Shown here one piece after another: positions 42,592 through 52,984 of a DNA stretch of 64,000 nucleotides (within the stretch, counting starts at the first letter, position 1; each line of letters begins with the position of its first letter). Both the position numbers and the translations under genes were made by a program. This DNA is from Bacillus sp. CGMCC 1.16541 (GTDB lineage: Bacteria > Bacillota > Bacilli > Bacillales > Bacillaceae_H): positions 124,001 through 188,000 of the forward strand of contig NZ_QFRU01000004.1 of the NCBI RefSeq assembly GCF_003184905.1, given 5' to 3'. The notes under the pieces are model-generated. The model saw only the letters and a list, made by a program, of their open reading frames with translations. It had not been told where the DNA came from and ran no database searches.

Positions 42592-43584
42592 ATGATTAGA
42601 CGTTTAATAGTCGGAATCGTTTCATCATTATTTATAGTTTTATTTACCTATCAACCCATAAATGTACATGCCACTACATCATTAGTGAACTATGATAAAA
42701 TTATCCCAGCCGCTAAGAAGTACATGAACATTCCGTACCGGTATGGAGGGACTGCTCCTACTGGGTTTGATTGCTCTGGTTACATTCAATATGTGTACAA
42801 TGAAGCAGGTATTAAACTACCTCGCACAACGGTTGACATGTATAGAGTGGGACAAGCCGTTTCAAAAGCAAATTTACGCGTAGGAGATCTCGTTTTCTTT
42901 AATACAACCGGACGCATCCCTTCTCATGCGGGTATTTACATAGGAGATAATGAATTCATTCATTCTTCATCTTCAAAAGGCATTAGTATCTCTAACCTTA
43001 ACGACCCTTATTATTGGGGCAAGAAATACATAGGCGCTCGTCGCGTTCTTTCTTATCCGTTAGCACAAGGACAGTTCAAAGACATTAACACATCTTACTG
43101 GGCGCATCATGAAATTAAAACACTTGCGAATAATGACATTGTACAAGGCTATCAAGGGAGCTATTTTAAGCCACATGATACAATTACAAGAGCGGAAGTA
43201 GCCGCTCTGCTTGCTAAATCATTCGACTTACCAATGTCAAATCGAAAGCAAACGTTTAAAGACGTTCCAACGAATCACTGGGCTGTCGGTGCCATTAATG
43301 CCCTTCACGCAAAAGGCATTATGAACGGAGATAACAACGGAAACTTCCGACCGAATGATCGCTTAACACGCGCGCAACTATCGAAAGTATTAGTAGAAGC
43401 ATTTCATTTACAAAAAACAACAGCAACTACTTTCACAGATGTACCTTCTACTCATTGGGCAAATGACTATGTAAACCAACTGGCTGCATCAGGTATTACA
43501 ACGGGTTATGACGATGGCTCATTTAGGCCGGAAACGAAAGTAAACCGTGCACAATTTGCTACTTTCTTATATCGAGGTTTATAA
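42592..43584 (+). CDS. SLH-anchored NlpC/P60 endopeptidase
   Basis: A 330-aa exported wall hydrolase. The signal peptide ends near VHA (about residue 28). The NlpC/P60 domain (about 35-150) has GFDCSGYIQYVY (catalytic Cys), SHAGIYIG (catalytic His) and the region FIHSSSSKGI. Three SLH repeats follow (about 160-330; ITRAE, LTRAQ, VNRAQ), and all carry FKD/FxP patterns. NlpC/P60 enzymes cut between D-Glu and the diamino acid of wall peptides. AGGTG precedes the ATG. It is divergent from the S-layer gene. Confidence 0.95.
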   Translation: MIRRLIVGIVSSLFIVLFTYQPINVHATTSLVNYDKIIPAAKKYMNIPYRYGGTAPTGFDCSGYIQYVYNEAGIKLPRTTVDMYRVGQAVSKANLRVGDLVFFNTTGRIPSHAGIYIGDNEFIHSSSSKGISISNLNDPYYWGKKYIGARRVLSYPLAQGQFKDINTSYWAHHEIKTLANNDIVQGYQGSYFKPHDTITRAEVAALLAKSFDLPMSNRKQTFKDVPTNHWAVGAINALHAKGIMNGDNNGNFRPNDRLTRAQLSKVLVEAFHLQKTTATTFTDVPSTHWANDYVNQLAASGITTGYDDGSFRPETKVNRAQFATFLYRGL

Positions 43585-43591
43585 GATAAAC

Positions 43592-43627
43592 AACAAGATC
43601 CTACGCTGAAGCGCGTAGGATCTTGTT
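43592..43627. terminator. Bidirectional terminator
   Basis: A 15-bp perfect stem (43592-43606 with 43613-43627) around a 6-base loop, followed by TGTTT. It separates the convergent NlpC/P60 and metallopeptidase genes. Confidence 0.9.
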
Positions 43628-43629
43628 GT

Positions 43630-45498
43630 TTAAGGCTTTAATTGTACAGATCGCGTTAAAAACAACGCAAATTGTCCGCGCGAAACAGATTGAGTGGGCC
43701 TAAAATAGTCAGTTACAACTGTGATGTTGTTAGCCGCTAATTGATTAATCGCGTCATAACTGTGATAAGACACCGGAACGTCTTTAAATGTTCGCTCTGT
43801 TGAAGCAGGACTGTATGTGTCTTTGTAGACTCTTGTTAAAATAGATGCCATTTGAGAACGACTTAAATTAGCAGTCGGTTGAAACTTCCCCCCTACTCCC
43901 ATCAATCCATGTGCTTCGACCGTTGCCATTTGACGATAATAAAGGTCTGTTGGTTTAATATCAGTCGATTTTACTTTATACCCTTCAGGTAACGTTAAAC
44001 CGAGCGCATCGACTAACATTTTCGCTACATGCTGACGCTGAATGACATTTCGCGGTTTGAATGTTCCATCATCGTAACCTTTAATAATGCGATTGAGCTG
44101 TAAATATGCGGTTGCTGCAGCGAGTTCTCGGTCTTCACCTGTAATGTCGTAAAAGAAGTGAAGGTCTCCTTTTTGGAGATAGGACTGCTCTACATACCCT
44201 TCAAAGTTATAGCCCTTTACTTCATACATAAACGTCGAATCGGATTGCTTATATGGTCCACTCATCACTTGAAGCGGTGTATACATTGGAAGCATTGTGA
44301 CTTCTTTTCCGTTTATTCCACTTACATAGGGCGCAGCTTTTTTCATGTACACCATTTCTCCGAGATAATAAGTACGCTCACGTTCTTCTCTTATGAGCTC
44401 TTCTTTATCTCGCTTTGCATCATCAAGGTGATCGTATGCCAAATGTAATCGTGCAGAGCCACGATTAAATCCTCTCTCTGCGTGTTGAACAGCTTGAAGA
44501 CTTACTTGATCAATCTCACTTTTGTTTAACAACCATTTATTTGTACGAAGATTACTTTGTTCAAACCACTGTTCGCCATCATCTCCACTTTTAACAGAAC
44601 CAAATAGTACAGGAAGATATCTTCCTTCATAATCTTGCCCTAAAATATGTGTTGTTTTATTTTGTAGATGTTGAGAAAACAACTGAAGGTCAACGTATTG
44701 ATTGTCTATGCGGTTCAATCGATATTGAGTTAAGTTTACGACGATTGGTATTTGAATTTGATAGTCAGGCGATGACAGATGCTGCTGCCAATAGGCTTGT
44801 AGTCCGCTTGTTTCAAAGGCCGTTGGCAGTTGTGCATTCATTTGCATATGCTGCATGAGGGCTTTTTCAGATCCAAATAATTGCACATAATCTTCCGCTA
44901 AAATTTCTGGAATCATCCACAGATAGTCGCCATCTCCTGTATTTACCTTCGAATACTGATCGAGCTCACGTACTTTTGCATACTTCGACTTTAGCCAGTC
45001 GTCTGGTAACAATCGTTCATTGTTTAATAGATGATAAAATGTAAAATGATGGCCATACTCGTGAGACAGTGTGAGGGCAAGTGCGTCCACCGTTTCATTC
45101 GTATTTCCGTTATATAGATGGATTTTGCGTCCTGGTAATAACTTCTTTTGTCGAAGGTCATATTCAGCAAAATACTGACCTAATACCCCTTTGCCGGCGG
45201 GGGCGTTGGGAAAAATAATTACTTCTTTTAAAAGAGAGAGTTCTTTTCCATGTTTATTACGCAACAATTCTTGTTCAAGCTCTTTTAACTTACTCGCTGT
45301 GTTCCACTTCGAGCTGTAACTCTTAACGGTCACACCACTTTCCCCTTTATATGTAGCGATCAGTTGATAATACTCTTCATAACTAGACTGGGCACTTTTC
45401 ACCTTGGTTTCGTCTACGACCTGTGCATACGCGTCACTCGCTTGCACAGAAAAGAAAAGTACACCCACCAAAATAAGAGACCTTATAAATGCTTTCAT
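43630..45498 (-). CDS. SLH-anchored zinc metallopeptidase-like protein
   Basis: A 622-aa exported protein. The signal peptide ends near SDAYA. The N-terminal domain (about 30-260) contains LSHEYGHHFTF, an HExxH zinc motif, and WMIPEILAEDYVQLFGS, whose Glu or Asp may be the third ligand. I do not recognise the exact peptidase family. A middle region (about 260-430) includes a SH3-like section (MYTPLQVMSGPYK). Three SLH repeats end the protein (about 445-620; QRQHVA, LSRSQ, VSRGQ). AAGGAGG precedes the ATG. Proteolysis at the cell surface is likely; the substrate is unknown. Confidence 0.88.
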   Translation of the reverse strand: MKAFIRSLILVGVLFFSVQASDAYAQVVDETKVKSAQSSYEEYYQLIATYKGESGVTVKSYSSKWNTASKLKELEQELLRNKHGKELSLLKEVIIFPNAPAGKGVLGQYFAEYDLRQKKLLPGRKIHLYNGNTNETVDALALTLSHEYGHHFTFYHLLNNERLLPDDWLKSKYAKVRELDQYSKVNTGDGDYLWMIPEILAEDYVQLFGSEKALMQHMQMNAQLPTAFETSGLQAYWQQHLSSPDYQIQIPIVVNLTQYRLNRIDNQYVDLQLFSQHLQNKTTHILGQDYEGRYLPVLFGSVKSGDDGEQWFEQSNLRTNKWLLNKSEIDQVSLQAVQHAERGFNRGSARLHLAYDHLDDAKRDKEELIREERERTYYLGEMVYMKKAAPYVSGINGKEVTMLPMYTPLQVMSGPYKQSDSTFMYEVKGYNFEGYVEQSYLQKGDLHFFYDITGEDRELAAATAYLQLNRIIKGYDDGTFKPRNVIQRQHVAKMLVDALGLTLPEGYKVKSTDIKPTDLYYRQMATVEAHGLMGVGGKFQPTANLSRSQMASILTRVYKDTYSPASTERTFKDVPVSYHSYDAINQLAANNITVVTDYFRPTQSVSRGQFALFLTRSVQLKP

Positions 45499-45584
45499 AC
45501 ATGTCCTCCTTCTCTATGACACTACTAGACGTAAAGTCTACTAAATTTTATCATAAACAACCGTTTAAGAAGGAGAAGAAGACA

Positions 45585-45628
45585 ACAAAAAGGATGAGTC
45601 GAAAAATCGCACTTTTTCGACTCATCCT
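45585..45628 (-). terminator. Terminator of the large subtilase gene
   Basis: A 16-bp perfect stem (45591-45606 with 45613-45628), followed on the minus strand by TTTTTTG. It lies about 95 bp past the protease stop. Confidence 0.9.
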
Positions 45629-45723
45629 GGACCATTCATTGCGTCATCATTCATTCCTATGAACGAACAGATGAGCAATGAAAGCGGCCTATGCGATTTA
45701 ACTCACTTACACCTTAACTTCTG

Positions 45724-48700
45724 TTACTTCTTTTCAATCGTTAATGCATAAGCGTTACTACTTGAACGCATATCAGCATCTCTTACTTCAACAAAATATT
45801 TACCTTTGTCCAATGATAATGTGTCAATTTCTTGATCACCTGTCATGTAGTGGTCCATCTTTTTCACTAATTGACCTTTCGCATTATAAATCGTCACTAC
45901 ACCATCTAACTCGACTGGTGCATTGAACGTAAACGTATAGTTCCCTTTTGCCGCAACATCCAATTGATAGTAATCTTTATCGCCAAATGGGACGCCTGCA
46001 TTTAACAACCCTTTCGCTTCCCATTTCTTATCATTGACTTTCTTCAATGAAAGTGGCTTTGATGGAACGTTGTTCACTACTTTAGAATCAGCGTCTTCAT
46101 CTTTTGTATTTAAGGCATTTAGTGAGAGTTCATAGCCATTTACGTTAGAGCCTGTCCAGCTTTCTAAAATAAAGAAGTAGCCCACATCTTTTTTCGCTTT
46201 AAATGAACCTACTTCAGGTTCATTTCCCCAACCGTAGTCGTAAAACATCGCACTATTAATTTCACTACCGTCCATTCGCATATTGCCGTTTGTATCTTCG
46301 ACAATTACTGCAAGTGGATCTAACGGTAATGTCAAGTGAAGGGGTAACCCTGATTTTTCAGATGCTGTTGCTTGTAGTGGGTTAACATAGAAACCAAATA
46401 ATCCATCAGCTTGACGATGCTTATAGTAGAACATATCTACATCATTTTGCTTCATAAAGTTTCCTTTCACTTTACTCCCCGCTTTTAACACCTTTGACTT
46501 AATGTCAGTATCGTTGTTTTCATTCTGGTCTACAATATCGTCTTTGATTTTCTTTGATGTTAGTTGATAGGCATCAAATGAAAGGTAGCCTCCGTTCTCT
46601 ACTTTCACAAAATAATGCTTAGACTTATCTAGATGTAGCGTTGCATACGCTTTTTGCTCGCGATCTGTATGAAGAGCTGGATGATCTTCAAACCAAGAAT
46701 TCGTCACTTCGAACAACGTATCTGTTTTAGGATCATACTCGTAGATACCTATGTTCGGCTGTAAGGTTTTTGACTTACCCATCGCAAATTGATAAATAGC
46801 TGATTCATCTACATTTAGCTTGAACCAATCTTGATCACCCATCACTTGGAAGTAGCCTTTTTGTGTTTCACTGATATTCATCTCTTGTGCACGTTCTTTA
46901 ATAAGAGCGACTTCTTCTTTTCCATATTCAGACCATCCGAAGAAGAAATTCATATCGTACGTATCTGCTAATAAGCTAGATTTACGAGAGAATCGAGCTT
47001 GTGGATTCATTTCTTTCATCATTTCTTCTAGTTCTTCCGGTGTCGGCTCTTGTTCATAAACTGGGAAGCCATCTTCATCCTCTGGTAATTCCTTCGTCGT
47101 CACATTGAGCTCATAAGGTAGTAAAGAACCTGCTGATTTTACATTTGATGTTGCACTCATTGGCCCACCAAACAAAAAGTCAAAAATAGAAGAATATGAC
47201 GATGCCTCAGAAGACACTTCAAGGATATACTGCATTCCAGGTGAAGCTTCAAATGTAAGTGATTCTCCTTTGCTGTAGCCGTAGTTATTGCTCACAAACT
47301 CAGCGTGAGGCCACATATCTTTTTCCCACTCCGGTAAATCGGCGGGCGGCTCTTCGTTAAACATATCAGCTGTATACACTTTTAACTCTGTATCTAAGCC
47401 AGGAAGAGCAGATAAATCCACATTTAGCTTTGTTGGTTCATCAAATGTAAACGTGTAGTAGTGTTTACCTGCTGCATCTTTCTCACCTAATAATTGTAAA
47501 TCTGATTGTTTAAACGGAAGCGATGCAATTGGAATTGGCTCTTCTTTTGTTGCTTTTAACTCTTGATTTGGCTGATCTTTCATCACTTTTAATTGATACG
47601 TTGATTTTCCCTCTTTGCTGTAGTTTTCATTTCGATCTGCTACACCAATGACTAACGTTCCTTTGCTGTCGGCTTTGTATAAATAACCTTCTACTTCGCC
47701 TTGTTTAACTGTTTGAACTTGAACAGGCTCTGCACTTTCTGTTTTTCCTTCTGGATAAAAACGTAACTCAAGCTTGTAGTCGTAGTTGGCCGCTCCTTCT
47801 AAAATAGACTGAACATAGTCACCTTTGTTCACATCTACTTTATACCAATCTTTTTGCTTCATTGCTTTTAACGAACCTGTTTTCGTCGCACCTTGCTTTG
47901 CAGCATCGATAGCTACGGCTGCTTTTAACACCTCTGAAGCTGTTTTCTCTTTAAACGAAGGAATGTCTTTCACATCCATCTTTAATGCCGCAACCGGATC
48001 AACTAATCCATGACCATAATCAAGGTCAAACCCTTTGTTCCCTAAGTCTTTCGCTGTTTGCTGTAAAATGTAATTGACTTGATATGAATTTAAGTCTGGA
48101 TATTTTGATTTAATTAATGAAGCCACACCCGCCACAATCGGTGATGACATTGATGTACCGCTCATGTTCGCAAACGTCGATCCTTTAAATGGTGTATAAA
48201 GAGATGAATAAACATTTTCTCCAGGCGCTACTACATCAATACTTGGACCATATGTTGAAAAGTAAGCTTTTTCATTTTTGTCATTTGTTGCACCAACGCT
48301 AATGACACCATCAAACGAAGCAGGATATTCATAATTCATCTCAGCACCATTACCCGCTGCCGCTACAACAACAATTCCTTTGTCTACTGCTTTTTTTACA
48401 GCATCTTTAATAATTGGCGATTCATAATAGCTACCTATACTCATGTTAATTACATTTGCACCTTGCTCTACAGCATATAAAATTCCATCAGCAACAGAGT
48501 AATCAGTTGCTCCCATCATGCCACCAAACACGTCAATCGGTAAAATAGTCGCATTTGGATTCACACCTTTTCCACCGATTCCATTATTGGCTTCACCAGC
48601 AATAATACCTGCTACATGTGTTCCGTGCTCTTCGGGACGCCCTGGGTTCGCTGGATCATTTACACTATATGGAGCCAATACTTTATTTTTTAATTCAGGA

Positions 48701-49230
48701 TGATTAACATCAATTCCTGTATCAATTACCGCTACTTTTACCTTATGATTCCCTGCTAGCGTCAATGCTTTATCAATTTCTAAGAGCGAAAGGTGATACA
48801 TCTCCTTCATTTTCGGATCTGCTTGTCCACCAAATTTTTCGACTTTCACACTCGGTGTAGCAGATACCACACCTCCTAATTGACGGTAGGCCCGTAGCGC
48901 ATCTTCAAGCTTCTTTCCCTTTTGCAACTTCACCACATCGTATCCAAACTCCGGATACGTACGAATGACCTGCCCACCAAGACGACGATGATCCGCAGCT
49001 GATAGCTTTTTACTATACTTCACAACAATCGTGTCTTGGCTATATTTTTTCATTTCTTCTTGCTTTTGTTTGTACAGTAACTTCGTTTTTTCTTTTGAAG
49101 ATAATCCCAATCGCTCTTTTGCATCGTATTCTGGTTTCTCTACATTCGCTGGTGCTGCAGATACAGCAGTCGGAATGACGAGTGAAGATGCAATACTAGC
49201 AACAACCGCTTTCTTTTTCCAATTCTTCAT
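45724..49230 (-). CDS. Large secreted subtilisin-family protease with PPC domains
   Basis: A 1168-aa exported S8 protease. A signal peptide ends near VSAA. An I9-type propeptide (about 55-130) leads to the catalytic domain (about 150-430): VAVIDTGIDVNHPEL (Asp), EEHGTHVAGI (His), AAAGNGAE (Asn) and GTSMSSPIVAG (Ser). The remaining 730 residues are several beta-sandwich pre-peptidase C-terminal (PPC) type domains, with GDKDYYQLDV and DQDWFKLNV as recurring phrases. No SLH repeats are present, unlike the subtilase at 21799. It is transcribed away from secA2, 243 bp apart. Such proteases shape surface proteins or feed the cell; a role in S-layer maturation is inference. Confidence 0.93.
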   Translation of the reverse strand: MKNWKKKAVVASIASSLVIPTAVSAAPANVEKPEYDAKERLGLSSKEKTKLLYKQKQEEMKKYSQDTIVVKYSKKLSAADHRRLGGQVIRTYPEFGYDVVKLQKGKKLEDALRAYRQLGGVVSATPSVKVEKFGGQADPKMKEMYHLSLLEIDKALTLAGNHKVKVAVIDTGIDVNHPELKNKVLAPYSVNDPANPGRPEEHGTHVAGIIAGEANNGIGGKGVNPNATILPIDVFGGMMGATDYSVADGILYAVEQGANVINMSIGSYYESPIIKDAVKKAVDKGIVVVAAAGNGAEMNYEYPASFDGVISVGATNDKNEKAYFSTYGPSIDVVAPGENVYSSLYTPFKGSTFANMSGTSMSSPIVAGVASLIKSKYPDLNSYQVNYILQQTAKDLGNKGFDLDYGHGLVDPVAALKMDVKDIPSFKEKTASEVLKAAVAIDAAKQGATKTGSLKAMKQKDWYKVDVNKGDYVQSILEGAANYDYKLELRFYPEGKTESAEPVQVQTVKQGEVEGYLYKADSKGTLVIGVADRNENYSKEGKSTYQLKVMKDQPNQELKATKEEPIPIASLPFKQSDLQLLGEKDAAGKHYYTFTFDEPTKLNVDLSALPGLDTELKVYTADMFNEEPPADLPEWEKDMWPHAEFVSNNYGYSKGESLTFEASPGMQYILEVSSEASSYSSIFDFLFGGPMSATSNVKSAGSLLPYELNVTTKELPEDEDGFPVYEQEPTPEELEEMMKEMNPQARFSRKSSLLADTYDMNFFFGWSEYGKEEVALIKERAQEMNISETQKGYFQVMGDQDWFKLNVDESAIYQFAMGKSKTLQPNIGIYEYDPKTDTLFEVTNSWFEDHPALHTDREQKAYATLHLDKSKHYFVKVENGGYLSFDAYQLTSKKIKDDIVDQNENNDTDIKSKVLKAGSKVKGNFMKQNDVDMFYYKHRQADGLFGFYVNPLQATASEKSGLPLHLTLPLDPLAVIVEDTNGNMRMDGSEINSAMFYDYGWGNEPEVGSFKAKKDVGYFFILESWTGSNVNGYELSLNALNTKDEDADSKVVNNVPSKPLSLKKVNDKKWEAKGLLNAGVPFGDKDYYQLDVAAKGNYTFTFNAPVELDGVVTIYNAKGQLVKKMDHYMTGDQEIDTLSLDKGKYFVEVRDADMRSSSNAYALTIEKK

Positions 49231-49473
49231 CTTTTAAAAGCCCCCTGTTATTACCTGAATTTTACCTACAATATATAAGACGGCTGAATGCAGGTAAAAG
49301 TTTCATATAAAACTATAATTTTCTAATTAATAGTTAAATAGAACTATTAATTATCAAATTCCTTAAATTGGATATGGAATAAAAGAGAGACTCTACCAAT
49401 TTAAGATGAAAGTGGAATTGAACAGTGCTATACTAAACCTAGAAAATTAGTTAGAAAGGCCAGGAGAAGAAAG

Positions 49474-51846
49474 ATGTTATCTTACATCAAAAAAATGATT
49501 GGTGACAACCAAGAAAAGCGCATTAAAAAATACTATAAATTAGTTGAAGAGATTCAATCTCTTGAAGAACAGTTTGCGACGCTCTCAGATGAAGAGCTAC
49601 GACATAAAACGATCGTATTTAAAAAACAATTACAGAACGGGAAAACCATTTTTGATATCCGTGCCGAAGCATTTGCGACAGTACGTGAAGCTGCAAAACG
49701 CGTTTTAAACATGCGACACTTTGACGTTCAACTTATTGGAGGTCTTGTTTTATCAGAAGGAAACATTGCCGAAATGCCTACAGGGGAAGGAAAAACACTC
49801 GTTGCTTCTCTTCCTAGTTATTTGCGAGCGTTAGAAGGAAAAGGCGTACACGTCATTACCGTGAATGATTACTTAGCCAAACGTGACCGTGAACTCATCG
49901 GACAAATTCATGAGTTTTTAGGCTTAACCGTCGGCTTGAACCTACCAATGATGGGATTAGAAGAAAAGCAAAAAGCTTATCAAGCAGACATTACATACGG
50001 AGTTGGAAATGAATTTGGCTTTGATCACCTACGTGACAACATGGTCTACGAAAAAAGCCAGCGTGTACAACGTCCTTATCATTTTGCCATCGTTGACGAA
50101 GTCGATAGTGTCTTAATTGACGAAGCAAAAACACCACTGATTATTGCTGGTAAAAGTGGCGTAAGCGCAAACTTCCACCAACTATGTACGCGTATTGCAA
50201 AGACATTCAAACGTGATGTGGACTATCATTTTGACGAAGAAACGAAAGCCACAAGCTTTACAGAAGAAGGCATTGAGAAAATCGAAAAAGGATTTGCTAT
50301 CGATAATCTTTATGACCTTCAGCACCAAACGTTGTATCATTACATGATTCAAGCGTTACGTGCACATGTAATGTTCACGCGTGACGTCGATTATATCGTG
50401 CAAGACAACAAAATTTTATTAGTCGACATGTTTACAGGGCGTCCAATGGAAGGACGTACATTAAGTAACGGCCTTCATCAAGCAATTGAAGCAAAAGAAG
50501 GCGTCGAAATTACTGAAGAAAACAAAACACAAGCGTCCATTACGATTCAAAACTACTTCCGCCTGTACCCAACCCTTTCTGGTATGACTGGTACAGCGAA
50601 AACAGAGGAAAAAGAGTTTCAAGAATTATACGGAATGGATGTTATTCAAATTCCAACGAACCGTCCGATTCAACGTGAAGATCAAACCGATCGTGTCTAT
50701 GCAACGATTGATCAAAAATATAAAGCGATGGCAATTGAAGCAAAGCGTATTCATGAAACAGGGCAACCTATTTTAATTGGTACCACCTCCATTCTTCAAT
50801 CTGAAAAAGTAGCGGATTACCTAAAAGAAATCGGCCTCTCTTATCAATTGCTTAATGCGAAAAGTGTAGAACAAGAAGTAGATCTTATTTCACTTGCCGG
50901 TCACAAACATCAAGTGACCATTGCAACAAATATGGCTGGACGCGGGACAGATATTAAGCTTGGTGAAGGTGTGGAAGAGCTAGGTGGTTTATTTGTTCTT
51001 GGAACAGAGCGCCATGAGTCTCGCCGTATCGATAATCAATTAAAAGGTCGCTCTGGTCGTCAAGGTGATCCTGGTCGCTCTCAATTCTTCATTTCAATTG
51101 AAGATGACATGTTCCGCCGATTTGCAAAAGAAGAAACGGAAAAGTTTGAGAAGAACCTTAAAACAGACGAAACAGGATTAATCTTAAATACTAAACTTAC
51201 AGAATTTGTTGATCGTGTACAGCGCATTTGTGAAGGTAGTAATTATGCAGTTCGTGAGTACAACTTAAAACTAGATAATGTGATTAACGAGCAACGTTCA
51301 GTGATTTACTCTCTTCGTGATAAGACGCTTGAGGGTGATGACAGTCTATCTGTGATTGAACCAATGGTTTCATCTTGTATCGACTATGCAATGAACGATT
51401 ATTGCCCAGAAGAGTTGCTTCCAGAAGAGTGGGATGTTCAAGCGTTAGCAGAGGAAGTAAACGCACTACTTGGTGAAAAAGCTGTTTCATTTACCCACAC
51501 TGTACATGACCGTGATGAAATTGATCAAGCTGTGAAACCTGCGATCGAGCACTATGTGGAGAAGCTAACGCTTTATAAAGAAGACGAAGCATTTCAACGT
51601 TCGTTAAAGCCCCTTCTTTTAAATGCGATTGATGTAGAGTGGATTAAGCACCTTGAAGCGATGGAACGCTTAAAAGAAGGCATTGGTTTACGTGGATATA
51701 GTCAAGAAGATCCGATGCGCCAATATCAACGTGAAGGATTAGAATTATTTACGATTTCTTATCACGAATTAGAAAAAGTCGCGGTGAAACAACTCTCGAG
51801 CCTTATCGAAGCAACAGAAGAAATGCGACAAGGAAACTTATCATAA
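49474..51846 (+). CDS. secA2: Accessory preprotein translocase ATPase SecA2
   Basis: A 790-aa cytosolic motor, shorter than housekeeping SecA (about 840 aa). DEAD motor domains show EMPTGEGKTLVA (Walker A), AIVDEVDSVLIDEA (Walker B) and ATNMAGRGTDIKLG; the preprotein-binding and helical-wing regions follow. The C-terminus ends MRQGNLS and lacks the zinc-binding CxCxxxxxCH tail of SecA1, as SecA2 proteins do. AGGAGA precedes the ATG. In B. anthracis SecA2 with SlaP exports the S-layer proteins Sap and EA1. The next gene here, 15 bp on, is the slaP homologue, and the S-layer gene lies 7 kb away, so the same task is very likely. Confidence 0.95.
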   Translation: MLSYIKKMIGDNQEKRIKKYYKLVEEIQSLEEQFATLSDEELRHKTIVFKKQLQNGKTIFDIRAEAFATVREAAKRVLNMRHFDVQLIGGLVLSEGNIAEMPTGEGKTLVASLPSYLRALEGKGVHVITVNDYLAKRDRELIGQIHEFLGLTVGLNLPMMGLEEKQKAYQADITYGVGNEFGFDHLRDNMVYEKSQRVQRPYHFAIVDEVDSVLIDEAKTPLIIAGKSGVSANFHQLCTRIAKTFKRDVDYHFDEETKATSFTEEGIEKIEKGFAIDNLYDLQHQTLYHYMIQALRAHVMFTRDVDYIVQDNKILLVDMFTGRPMEGRTLSNGLHQAIEAKEGVEITEENKTQASITIQNYFRLYPTLSGMTGTAKTEEKEFQELYGMDVIQIPTNRPIQREDQTDRVYATIDQKYKAMAIEAKRIHETGQPILIGTTSILQSEKVADYLKEIGLSYQLLNAKSVEQEVDLISLAGHKHQVTIATNMAGRGTDIKLGEGVEELGGLFVLGTERHESRRIDNQLKGRSGRQGDPGRSQFFISIEDDMFRRFAKEETEKFEKNLKTDETGLILNTKLTEFVDRVQRICEGSNYAVREYNLKLDNVINEQRSVIYSLRDKTLEGDDSLSVIEPMVSSCIDYAMNDYCPEELLPEEWDVQALAEEVNALLGEKAVSFTHTVHDRDEIDQAVKPAIEHYVEKLTLYKEDEAFQRSLKPLLLNAIDVEWIKHLEAMERLKEGIGLRGYSQEDPMRQYQREGLELFTISYHELEKVAVKQLSSLIEATEEMRQGNLS

Positions 51847-51861
51847 CAACGGAGGTTACAC

Positions 51862-52755
51862 ATGCTTTCATTTTTCAAACGAAGAGGAAAAACCCCTGAG
51901 AAGCAAGGGTTAGATAGCACAGTTGAATCAAAAGAGATTGTCGATATTGAAGAAGCAGCTGCTGAAGAAGAAGTACAAACAACGTTATCCATTCATCCTG
52001 ATTGGAATGTATCAGAAGAAGATCGTTACATTTATCAATTTATGCATAATAGCTGCGATCCATTAAAGCCAAATCAACTTTCTTTATCAGGTCTTGATTT
52101 GCATCGCGAAGAAGGTATAGGAAGTATCACCGTTACAGCGCTTGTACGTAGCAGTCTTTCACAAACGATTCAACTACAAGCTGCTCCGCTCGTGTTAATT
52201 GGACCAAACAATGAAATACTCGCAAAGAAAACATTTGATTTAGCAGCAATCGGAGAAATTCCAGCCAAATCAAGTCGCCCGTGGCAGTTTGTATTCGAAA
52301 AAGAAACAATTCTAGCAGCAGAATTGCCAGAAAACGAGTGGAAGTTGGCGTTTCAATTAAAACCATCTCATCAACTTGATTTAGATGAAGCTTGGAAAAA
52401 GTCATTAACTCCTGATCAGCAAGCATCATTAAAAGAGCTTGTTGAAACAAAATTACCACCATTAAAAGAAGGAGAAGTGAACTTCACAGGCCTTCAAGCG
52501 AATCGTCCAGAAGATAAAAGTTTGCACATCACTCTTTTAATTCGAAATGGTAGTGACAAGGATTTAACATTGCAGCAACTTCCTCTCTTTGTTGAAGATG
52601 CAACAGGTGAAGTTGTGGCAACGGGTGGTTTTACATTAGATAATCTAATGGTAAAAGCACATACAACAAAGCCATGGACCTTCATCTTTCCTGCTGAACT
52701 TGTTCAAAAAGAAGAAGTGGATTTAAGCAAATGGCGAGCATATGCGAAACAATAA
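51862..52755 (+). CDS. slaP: S-layer assembly protein SlaP
   Basis: A 297-aa protein without a signal peptide or membrane segment. It starts MLSFFKRRGKTP, has an acidic stretch (IEEAAAEEEVQ), and then two related beta-rich units, one near QLSLSGLDLHREEGIGSITV and the other near EVNFTGLQANRPEDKSLHIT, each ending in a PWQFVF or PWTFIF motif. This repeated layout matches the SlaP family, which is found next to secA2 in S-layer Bacillus species and helps secrete S-layer proteins. It is 15 bp from secA2 with GGAGG before the ATG, and a strong terminator closes the pair. Confidence 0.9.
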   Translation: MLSFFKRRGKTPEKQGLDSTVESKEIVDIEEAAAEEEVQTTLSIHPDWNVSEEDRYIYQFMHNSCDPLKPNQLSLSGLDLHREEGIGSITVTALVRSSLSQTIQLQAAPLVLIGPNNEILAKKTFDLAAIGEIPAKSSRPWQFVFEKETILAAELPENEWKLAFQLKPSHQLDLDEAWKKSLTPDQQASLKELVETKLPPLKEGEVNFTGLQANRPEDKSLHITLLIRNGSDKDLTLQQLPLFVEDATGEVVATGGFTLDNLMVKAHTTKPWTFIFPAELVQKEEVDLSKWRAYAKQ

Positions 52756-52772
52756 TTCTTTTAGAACTAAAC

Positions 52773-52810
52773 AAAGCTGTTGAGACTTCATCTCTCAACA
52801 GCTTTTTTGT
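52773..52810 (+). terminator. Terminator of secA2-slaP
   Basis: AAAGCTGTTGAGA and TCTCAACAGCTTT form a 13-bp perfect stem with a 7-base loop, followed by TTT. Confidence 0.9.
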
Positions 52811-52984
52811 ATCTTTTTTTCGATTTATTGTTATACAATGGTCAACATCCAACAAAATAACCCACGACCTCAAAGCAGTTGGGTCATGGGCTATTTTGTT
52901 ACGTTTTCTCTATTATCTTAGTAATTACATTATAAAATAAGTCAGTTTGACGCAAAGTCTTCTACCTTTTCGTCAAACTGAAAT

